Origin: Gammaproteobacteria bacterium RBG_16_37_9
Lineage (GTDB): Bacteria; Pseudomonadota; Gammaproteobacteria; UBA9339
Assembly: GCA_001801345.1 (NCBI GenBank)
Contig: MGXJ01000004.1
Span: 1-6,637, forward strand
DNA length: 6,637 nt
Direction: 5' to 3'
Shown: in pieces, positions 1 to 5,225 of the stretch
Layout of the letters: each line of letters opens with the position of its first letter
How positions within the stretch are numbered: position 1 is the stretch's first letter
Translations under genes and position numbers: made by a program
The notes under the pieces: model-generated
Database searches by the model: none
Told to the model about the DNA's origin: nothing
Seen by the model: the letters and a program-made list of their open reading frames with translations, nothing else

Positions 1-1987
1 CGGTTTGCCAATCACCATTTTCATAACTAGAAAAAGCTTGATAAAATTCCTTATTATATTGTTCTAACTTCAAATCTGGTTCTTTAGCATTTAATTCGCC
101 CAAAAGTTCGTAAACGTATACCTCTTGTTTTTTCCCTTTAACTGCCACCCGATCTAGCAAACGAAATTTAAATTTATCTTTTACTTTTTCATATATGAAT
201 TCACTCACCATGGCGGTAGTTCCATATATTTTATTTAATTCTTCTAAACGACTAGCTAGATTAACGGGATCGCCAAGCGAGGTATAACTTAATCTATCAT
301 CAGAACCAACATTACCAACAATTACTCGACCAGAACTAATGCCAATACGAGTGACAACTTCCGGTTTATTTTCTGCTCGCCATTTTAAATTCAACTGCTG
401 TAGAGATTGTTGCATTCGCACCGCCGCCAAACAAGCATGCAGCGTATGATCCTCATCATCAATTGGTGCCCCCCAAAATGCCACCACCCCATCGCCTACA
501 TATTTATCAACAGTCCCATAAACATCAAGTATGATTTTAGTTATACATTGAAAATACTCCGACAAATATCGCATTAACTCTTCTGGAATAAAACTCTCAG
601 AAAGCTGCGTAAAATTTTTAATGTCAGTAAAAAGCAAAGTAAGATCTTTTGACTCACCACCAACTGTAGCTATCTTGTTGCTAAGGATTAACTTCTTTAC
701 CAAAGTAATTGGCATGTAACGCTGGAAAGAATACAAGGCATTCTTCATTTTTATAAAAGAATCGGCCATTTCTGCAACTTCTTTAATTCGAGAAAACAAA
801 TACCTTATGCTTTCTAACTTTAACAAGCAGATCAAGTTAGCATCTTGTGCTAACCTTCTAATTGGACGACTAAGGCTCGATGCAAAAACAGAAGCCAGAA
901 AAATACCGATGAGAAGCACAACACCTGTATAAAACGTGCCCACCAAAACATTTTTACGCAGTGGCGCAATAATATCATCCATAGGAGTTACAATTGCGAC
1001 AAACCAAGGATCATCACTTGCACCATCTAATATTTTCTCATAAGAAGATACATAATCCTGGCCGCCACTTGAATATACAAACGGAGATTGTCGTTTGTGT
1101 TGATAAATTTTAAATGATTCTTGCAACCACGATCCTTTTGTGTTGGTAACTTCTGGCAATTTATCAAACTTCAATAAGTCCCCATGCTTTGCATGCGCTG
1201 CTATGATATACCCAGCCTCATCAATTACAAAAATAAAACTATTTTCAGTAAGCTTAATATCCTTTACATAATTAGCGATCGCGCCAAGCAACATATCTAT
1301 ACCCAAAACACCCTTTAAATTTCCCTTAGCATCATAAACGGGAAATGCCGAGGTAATCCCAAGTTGGGTTTCTTGACTACCTATCTTAACAAAACGATAG
1401 ATAACCCAAGTTAAATGTTTTTTAAGCTGAGCTTGTTGATACCATGGTCTTGAACGTGGGTCTATTTCAGTAAATTCTGATTTTTTTGTGGTTAATATAT
1501 TTCCCTGGGCGTCCAGATTTTTTTTTATAACTCTACTAACGTTACCATCCCGCAAAATCACCTCTTCAATAAAGCCTTTATCTGCTTCTCTATTTAACCA
1601 ATACCAGTTCCCATTAATATCACCCCAATAAGCGCCCACTAAATTTTTATTATCAGCAATAAGTCCATATAAAAATCTAGTAAACTCTGGTTTTTTGGGA
1701 TCAACGACTCCTTCGCTAAACATACGATAAGCTATAGAAATATTACTATTTAGAGGATTAAGATAACTTCTGATTTGTTCAGAAACTTTTCCACTAGATT
1801 GTGATAGATAATTTTTTGATGATTCGACTAAAATCGAATTTAAGGTAAAATAATTGATTCCTATAATTACAACAGAAATTCCAATAAGCAAAATAAGCAC
1901 GATGCTCAAGATGCTTAGACGAATGCTAAACTTTGCTTTAGGCAACTGAGCTAAAACATTAAAAGATAGTTTTGTTCTAAAATCCAT
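1..1987 (-). CDS. Membrane-bound class III adenylate/guanylate cyclase with dCache sensor and HAMP (3' end outside window)
   Basis: The frame is open from the ATG at 1987 to the left edge (662 codons), so the C-terminus is missing. Visible order: N-terminal transmembrane helix (about residues 24-48); a periplasmic segment (about 49-345) with the dCache-type motif DPRSRPWYQQA at 176-186 and a second GVLGIDM block at 226-232; a second transmembrane helix (about 347-370); a HAMP-like linker beginning SRPIRRLA; then a class III catalytic domain (about 445-625). Catalytic residues all appear present: metal-binding Asp455 (LLFTDIKNFT) and Asp499 (KYVGDG), purine-selecting Lys495 and Thr569 (SYTSLGDPVN), transition-state Asn576 and Arg580. 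The Lys/Thr pair is the type described for bacterial adenylate cyclases such as CyaC, so cAMP is the likelier product; this is inferred. The tail FYQAFSSYENGDW resembles the TPR-like end common in this family. It probably senses a small periplasmic ligand and makes a cyclic nucleotide in the cytoplasm. The ribosome binding site is weak (GAGTG, 6 nt before ATG), just after a U-tract. Confidence 0.93.
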   Translation of the reverse strand, partial: MDFRTKLSFNVLAQLPKAKFSIRLSILSIVLILLIGISVVIIGINYFTLNSILVESSKNYLSQSSGKVSEQIRSYLNPLNSNISIAYRMFSEGVVDPKKPEFTRFLYGLIADNKNLVGAYWGDINGNWYWLNREADKGFIEEVILRDGNVSRVIKKNLDAQGNILTTKKSEFTEIDPRSRPWYQQAQLKKHLTWVIYRFVKIGSQETQLGITSAFPVYDAKGNLKGVLGIDMLLGAIANYVKDIKLTENSFIFVIDEAGYIIAAHAKHGDLLKFDKLPEVTNTKGSWLQESFKIYQHKRQSPFVYSSGGQDYVSSYEKILDGASDDPWFVAIVTPMDDIIAPLRKNVLVGTFYTGVVLLIGIFLASVFASSLSRPIRRLAQDANLICLLKLESIRYLFSRIKEVAEMADSFIKMKNALYSFQRYMPITLVKKLILSNKIATVGGESKDLTLLFTDIKNFTQLSESFIPEELMRYLSEYFQCITKIILDVYGTVDKYVGDGVVAFWGAPIDDEDHTLHACLAAVRMQQSLQQLNLKWRAENKPEVVTRIGISSGRVIVGNVGSDDRLSYTSLGDPVNLASRLEELNKIYGTTAMVSEFIYEKVKDKFKFRLLDRVAVKGKKQEVYVYELLGELNAKEPDLKLEQYNKEFYQAFSSYENGDWQT

Positions 1988-1998
1988 TTTTGGCACTC

Positions 1999-2033
1999 AA
2001 AAAAAATGTCATCCTCGGGCTTAACCCGAGGAT
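1999..2033 (-). terminator. Repeat-derived hairpin plus U8: possible terminator or attenuator before the cyclase gene
   Basis: On the minus strand a perfect 9-bp GC-rich stem (ATCCTCGGG / CCCGAGGAT, loop TTAAG) is followed by GACA and then eight T residues (1999-2006). This is close to an intrinsic terminator, although the 4-nt gap between stem and U-tract is unfavourable. It lies 11 bases upstream of the cyclase ATG, so the cyclase ribosome binding site falls just after the U-tract. It could end pnp transcripts, attenuate read-through into the cyclase, or do nothing. The stem belongs to the palindromic repeat family of this window. Confidence 0.4.
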
Positions 2034-2102
2034 CTTTATAATTTAGATCTTCTCTCTCCTATAGAGATCCTCGGATCTGCGCTTCGCTTGTCCGAGGATG
2101 AC
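2008..2102. repeat. Composite palindromic repeat element between pnp and the cyclase gene
   Basis: Two palindromes lie in tandem: 2008-2034 (9-bp stem, loop CTTAA on the plus strand) and 2066-2103. The composite has 11-bp terminal inverted ends (GTCATCCTCGG at 2008-2018, CCGAGGATGAC at 2092-2102) and inner inverted segments (CCGAGGATCT at 2026-2035, AGATCCTCGG at 2065-2074). It can therefore fold either as two small hairpins or as one long interrupted hairpin. The shape resembles a miniature inverted-repeat element, but no target-site duplication is obvious and no transposase is present here. Confidence 0.75.
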
Positions 2103-2103
2103 A
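2061..2103. repeat. Palindromic repeat unit, copy 1 (43 bp identical to 4320-4362)
   Basis: The structure is a 9-bp outer stem (ATCCTCGGA at 2067-2075, TCCGAGGAT at 2091-2099) enclosing an inner GCG-CTT-CGC mini-hairpin, separated by a TCT/TTG internal loop. The whole 43-nt stretch, including the flanking ATAGAG and GACA, is identical to 4320-4362 in the spacer on the other side of pnp. A third, 36/38 identical copy lies inside truB at 5475-5512 in the opposite orientation. Confidence 0.9.
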
Positions 2104-2158
2104 GACAATGAGAGACCTGCTCTCGCTGCGCTCGTTTAGTCTGGACTATTGTATATTT

Positions 2159-2173
2159 AGCTCCTTCGGAGCT
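2159..2173 (-). other. Hairpin abutting the pnp stop codon
   Basis: On the minus strand AGCTCC-GAA-GGAGCT forms a 6-bp stem with a GAA triloop, starting at the last base of the pnp stop codon. It is followed by AAATATA, not a U-tract, so it does not look like an intrinsic terminator. It may protect the 3' end of the pnp message. The next 50 bases (2104-2158) hold further short inverted repeats (GAGAG/CTCTC, TAGTC/GACTA, ACAAT/ATTGT) of unknown role. Confidence 0.4.
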
Positions 2174-4260
2174 TACTCAGTCGCTTCCTTAATACTCAAC
2201 CTCACTTTACCCGCACGGTCTACCTCGAGAACTTTAACTTTTACCTCTTGTCCCTCTTGCAAATACTCGCGCACATCACTGACTCTCTTGGCGGCAATTT
2301 GCGAGATATGAACTAACCCATCTTTATTTGGGAGAAATGATACTACTGCCCCAAAATCCATAATCTTGGTAACTGTGCCACTATATATTTTACCAATCTG
2401 AGCTTCGGCAATTAAATCCTCAATTCGCCTTTTTGCTTCTGCAGCTGCAGCTTTATCAACCGATGCAATCATTACTGTGCCATCATCTTTAATATCAATG
2501 GTGGCTCCTGTTTCTTCAACAAGTCCTCTAATTACTGCGCCGCCCTTACCAATAACATCACGGATTTTCCCTGGATTAATGTGCATTGTAGTAATGCGGG
2601 GTGCAAAATCAGAAATATGTTCACGTGGCGCAGCAATTTTAGCATGCATTATATTAAAAATATGAATTCGTGCTTCTTTTGCTTGATCAAGAGCAAGCTG
2701 CATAATTTCTTCGGTAATACCATCGATTTTAATATCCATTTGTAATGCAGTAATACCTTCTGCAGTTCCAGCAACTTTAAAATCCATATCACCTAGAAAA
2801 TCTTCGTCTCCTAGAATATCAGTTAAAACTGCGAAACGTTCGCCTTCTTTAATTAGACCCATGGCAATCCCAGCAACTGAAGATTTAATGGGAACTCCAG
2901 CATCCATTAAAGAAAGACTAGCACCACATACTGATGCCATAGAACTTGAGCCATTTGATTCAGTAATTTCTGAAACCACTCGAAGGACATACGGAAACTC
3001 TTCTGCACTTGGAATTACTGCTTGTAAAGCACGCTTGGCTAAATTTCCATGACCAATCTCTCGCCGCCTTGGACTCCCCATCATCCCTACTTCACCAGTT
3101 GAATACGGAGGAAAATTATAATGTAACATGAAGTTCTCTTTACTTTCTCCAGCTGGAACATCAATCACCTGGGCATCGCCAGCAGTTCCTAATGTTGTAA
3201 CAACAAATGCTTGAGTTTCGCCTCGAGTAAAAATTGCTGAGCCGTGTGATCTTGGCAATACACCTAGATTAATATCAATTGGTCTAACGGTTTTTTTATC
3301 ACGACCATCGATTCTTGGCTGTCCTGCTAAAATTCGACCGCGCACTATTTGACGCTCTATATCATGCACAATATTGCCAACATGTTCTTTTGTTGGGCTA
3401 TCATCTTGATCTTCTAGCACAAAAAGATCTATCGCTTCATTACGAATTTCATCTAACTTAAGCGAACGAGATTGTTTATTAGTAATCTCATAAGCGGCAG
3501 TTAATTTTGCCTCTGTCGCTTTCTTAATTTTAGTAACTAGTTCATGATGCGCTTGTGATGGTTTAAAATCCCATTTTGGTTTACCTGCATCTTTGGCAAA
3601 TTCTTTTATGGTTTCAATTGCTACTTGCATTTCTCTATGCCCAAACATCACCGCTCCGAGCATAATTTTTTCAGACAATTCACCTGCCTCAGATTCAACC
3701 ATTAAAATTGCAGTTTTGGTGCCAGCCACCATTAAATCTAAATCCATGGTCTCTAATTGCTTAACTCCTGGATTAAGAATGTAAGCACCATCTTTATATC
3801 CCACACGCGCAGCAGCAAGCGGACCATTAAACGGAATACCAGAAATTTCTATGGCAGCAGCAGCACCAATCAAAGCTGGAACATCTGGTAAAATATCAGG
3901 ATCAAGGGACATTACAGTCGCAACTACTTGGGTTTCATTTATAAAATCATCTGGAAATAATGGTCGCAGCGGTCTATCAATTAAACGGGAAATCAAGGTT
4001 TCCTGCATACTCGGGCGCCCTTCGCGCTTAAAGAAACCTCCAGGCAATCTACCGCAAGCATAATACCGCTCTTGATAATTTACAGTTAAGGGAAAGAAAT
4101 CTCGCTCAGCCCTCGCTTCTTTTTCAGCCACAACAGTTACTAGAACTACAGTATCTCCCATAGTAACCATAACTGCACCGGTTGCTTGTCTTGCAATAGC
4201 ACCAGTTTCTAAAGTAACAATTTGTTCGCCATATTGAAAAGTTTTTTTGATATATTTCAT
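2173..4260 (-). CDS. pnp: Polyribonucleotide nucleotidyltransferase (PNPase)
   Basis: This phosphorolytic 3'-5' exoribonuclease acts in mRNA decay and RNA quality control, as a trimer and often within the degradosome. At 695 residues it is full length (E. coli about 711, with a longer tail). Domain order: first RNase PH-like domain (about 10-145, with FFKREGRPS at 76-84), helical linker domain (about 150-310), second catalytic RNase PH domain (about 315-545), KH domain with its GXXG loop at 571-574, and an S1 domain (about 622-692). Active-site features are intact: the phosphate-binding loop SNGSSS (435-440) and the metal ligands Asp487, Asp493 and Lys495 in GDEDFLGDMDFK, which match E. coli Asp486, Asp492 and Lys494. 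The start is supported by AGGA 10 nt upstream and by the usual N-terminus. pnp follows rpsO after a 160-bp spacer filled with palindromic repeats, where E. coli has a promoter and an RNase III-processed hairpin that controls pnp. Confidence 0.99.
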   Translation of the reverse strand: MKYIKKTFQYGEQIVTLETGAIARQATGAVMVTMGDTVVLVTVVAEKEARAERDFFPLTVNYQERYYACGRLPGGFFKREGRPSMQETLISRLIDRPLRPLFPDDFINETQVVATVMSLDPDILPDVPALIGAAAAIEISGIPFNGPLAAARVGYKDGAYILNPGVKQLETMDLDLMVAGTKTAILMVESEAGELSEKIMLGAVMFGHREMQVAIETIKEFAKDAGKPKWDFKPSQAHHELVTKIKKATEAKLTAAYEITNKQSRSLKLDEIRNEAIDLFVLEDQDDSPTKEHVGNIVHDIERQIVRGRILAGQPRIDGRDKKTVRPIDINLGVLPRSHGSAIFTRGETQAFVVTTLGTAGDAQVIDVPAGESKENFMLHYNFPPYSTGEVGMMGSPRRREIGHGNLAKRALQAVIPSAEEFPYVLRVVSEITESNGSSSMASVCGASLSLMDAGVPIKSSVAGIAMGLIKEGERFAVLTDILGDEDFLGDMDFKVAGTAEGITALQMDIKIDGITEEIMQLALDQAKEARIHIFNIMHAKIAAPREHISDFAPRITTMHINPGKIRDVIGKGGAVIRGLVEETGATIDIKDDGTVMIASVDKAAAAEAKRRIEDLIAEAQIGKIYSGTVTKIMDFGAVVSFLPNKDGLVHISQIAAKRVSDVREYLQEGQEVKVKVLEVDRAGKVRLSIKEATE

Positions 4261-4319
4261 TAAAAGTTATTCCTATCTTATAAATTAACAACAAGGATCT
4301 CCATAACACGAGTCTTCTC

Positions 4320-4362
4320 ATAGAGATCCTCGGATCTGCGCTTCGCTTGTCCGAGGATGACA
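4320..4362. repeat. Palindromic repeat unit, copy 2 (43 bp identical to 2061-2103)
   Basis: Stem ATCCTCGGA (4326-4334) pairs with TCCGAGGAT (4350-4358) around the same inner GCG-CTT-CGC hairpin as copy 1. Identity to 2061-2103 is complete over 43 bases and stops at both ends, which indicates recent duplication or gene conversion. Upstream, GGATCTC at 4295-4301 can pair with GAGATCC at 4323-4329, so the element may extend further left, as copy 1 does to its left. Confidence 0.9.
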
Positions 4363-4370
4363 AGAGTAGT

Positions 4371-4400
4371 GTCATCCTCGGGCGAAGACCCGAGAGGATC
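4371..4400. repeat. Diverged GTCATCCTCGGG palindrome, sister of 2008-2034
   Basis: It begins with the same GTCATCCTCGGGC as the unit at 2008. CTCGGG pairs with CCCGAG (4377-4382 with 4389-4394), and the right arm carries two extra bases (AG) before GGATC compared with the unit at 2008. It also pairs with its neighbour: CCGAGGATGAC (4351-4361) and GTCATCCTCGG (4371-4381) form an 11-bp stem with a 9-nt loop. Relative to the spacer downstream of pnp, the two unit types appear in swapped order. Confidence 0.8.
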
Positions 4401-4420
4401 CCGCATAATACGCTCGAACC

Positions 4421-4690
4421 CTATCCACGCAGATTTAAACGCGTAACAACACTACGATATCTTTCGTTATCTTTATTTTTTAAATAATCAAGTAATTTTC
4501 GACGCAAGTTAACTTTGCGAATTAAACCACGGCGAGAGTGGTGGTCTTTAACATGAGATTTAAAATGTTCAGTAAGCTGATTGATATCATTGGTCAAAAG
4601 CGCAATTTGCACTTCCGGTGAACCAGTATCTCCTTCTTCCAAGCCATATTCCTTAATAATGCTTGCCTTTAAGGCAGGTGATAATGACAT
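4421..4690 (-). CDS. rpsO: 30S ribosomal protein S15
   Basis: The product is 89 residues, the usual length of S15, a primary binder of the central domain of 16S rRNA that also contributes to an intersubunit bridge. Family signatures are present: MSLSPALKASII at the start, DTGSPEVQIALLT (about 20-32), the rRNA-binding KDHHSRRGL block (about 47-55) and RRKLLDYLK (about 62-70). The frame extends 13 codons upstream, but the ATG at 4690 is chosen because it gives the conserved MSLS start and has GAGAGG 4 nt before it. It is separated from the ferredoxin gene by 269 bp with a plausible promoter, so it probably heads its own rpsO-pnp transcript. In E. coli S15 represses its own translation; whether that applies here cannot be seen. 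Confidence 0.98.
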   Translation of the reverse strand: MSLSPALKASIIKEYGLEEGDTGSPEVQIALLTNDINQLTEHFKSHVKDHHSRRGLIRKVNLRRKLLDYLKNKDNERYRSVVTRLNLRG

Positions 4691-4769
4691 AAAACCTCTC
4701 TTTTTTAACGTTAAACCAATGGGACGCACAAAAACGAAGAACGTATATCGACAAAAAACATTTGATCTT

Positions 4770-4797
4770 AAAATACGCTGTGCTTAATTCTTGCCAA
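4770..4797 (-). promoter_or_regulatory. Likely sigma70-type promoter for rpsO
   Basis: On the minus strand TTGGCA (4792-4797, 5 of 6 to the -35 consensus) is followed after 16 nt by TATTTT (4770-4775, 4 of 6 to the -10 consensus). Transcription would start near 4762 and give a leader of roughly 70 nt before the rpsO ATG. Position, spacing and the long non-coding gap support it; there is no experimental evidence. Confidence 0.45.
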
Positions 4798-4823
4798 CCG
4801 CTGTCATTCGCAGAAGGTTTTAA

Positions 4824-4871
4824 AAGAATTCTATTTTTGTAAGTTAACACTTTTAACTTAAGAATTCTATT
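4824..4871. repeat. Direct 12-nt repeats flanking a small dyad
   Basis: AAGAATTCTATT occurs at 4824-4835 and again at 4860-4871, a period of 36 nt. Between them is a 7-bp inverted repeat (AAGTTAA at 4841-4847, TTAACTT at 4853-4859, loop CACTT). It lies about 27 bp upstream of the putative rpsO -35 box. It could be a regulator or IHF-type site, or a decayed repeat. The stretch is very AT-rich, so chance is possible. Confidence 0.5.
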
Positions 4872-4894
4872 AAATTGTTACCCAATTGATAAAT

Positions 4895-4953
4895 GGTAGC
4901 CGCAAGCTTTAGCTTGCGTTTTCTGACAGCGCAAGCTAAAGCTTGCGGCTACC
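4895..4953. repeat. REP doublet (REPIN-like): two inverted GTAG-headed palindromes
   Basis: Two perfectly complementary 24-nt arms (4895-4918 and 4930-4953) are separated by 11 nt (TTTTCTGACAG). Each arm begins GGTAG and then holds its own palindrome (CGCAAGCT-TT-AGCTTGCG), so hairpins can form within each arm or between arms. A GTAG foot followed by a palindrome, paired in inverted orientation, is the hallmark of REP sequences and REPINs mobilised by RAYT (IS200/IS605-like) transposases. It starts 7 bp after the ferredoxin stop codon and has no U-tract, so it may act as a transcript-end stabiliser. No RAYT gene is in the window. Confidence 0.85.
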
Positions 4954-4959
4954 GCTCGG

Positions 4960-5187
4960 TTAAACATCATTACCAATAGCTTCCACCGGACAATTGGATA
5001 GAGCCTGTTCACACAGCGCCATACCCTCTTCTGAATTAGGCTGGGCTTTTACATACATTCCGCCATCTTTATCAGTTGCAAAAAAATCACCCGCAATATC
5101 AACACATTGCCCGCAACTAATGCAGTTGGTATCTACATAATATTTACCTGCAACATTCTTTGCTGATTTTGCGCTTTTGTCTGCCAT
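4960..5187 (-). CDS. Small single-cluster [4Fe-4S] ferredoxin
   Basis: This is a 75-residue soluble electron carrier. Cluster ligands are Cys22, Cys25 and Cys28 (CISCGQC) and Cys66 in the NCPVEAI motif, the one-cluster arrangement of D. gigas-type ferredoxins. Cys59 (ALCEQALSNCP) matches the position of one disulfide cysteine of D. gigas ferredoxin, but its partner appears replaced by alanine (VDIAGDFF). The lysine-rich first 14 residues precede the fold proper (KYYVD). The start is well supported by AAGGAG 8 nt before the ATG. It sits 33 bp downstream of truB on the same strand, so co-transcription with rbfA-truB is likely, possibly helped by a weak internal promoter. Its redox partner cannot be inferred; no oxidoreductase is nearby. 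A ferredoxin between truB and rpsO is not the standard layout. Confidence 0.95.
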   Translation of the reverse strand: MADKSAKSAKNVAGKYYVDTNCISCGQCVDIAGDFFATDKDGGMYVKAQPNSEEGMALCEQALSNCPVEAIGNDV

Positions 5188-5219
5188 ATTTATTGCTCCT
5201 TATTTTATTTAGTGGATCA

Positions 5220-5225
5220 ATTATA
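5220..5225 (-). promoter_or_regulatory. Possible -10 box for the ferredoxin gene
   Basis: A perfect TATAAT hexamer on the minus strand overlaps the truB stop codon and would start transcription about 25 nt before the ferredoxin ATG. No convincing -35 hexamer lies 16-18 nt upstream and there is no extended TGn motif, so this is tentative. Confidence 0.22.

Noticed and set aside
4124..4375. Minus-strand ORF of 83 codons overlapping the pnp start and the repeat
   Set aside because: Its first codons come from the palindromic repeat and the rest is the pnp N-terminus read in another frame; it has no ribosome binding site and no recognisable product.
4691..4729. A longer rpsO with 13 extra N-terminal codons
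   Set aside because: The internal ATG gives the standard 89-residue S15 beginning MSLS and has its own GAGAGG; the extension is not family-like.
4653..4850. Minus-strand ORF of 65 codons across the rpsO leader
   Set aside because: It overlaps the rpsO start out of frame, spans the predicted promoter and resembles no known protein.
1988..4959. A CRISPR array or tRNA gene among the spacer palindromes
   Set aside because: There are too few repeats with no regular spacers, and no cloverleaf or T-loop consensus; the stems are simple hairpins.
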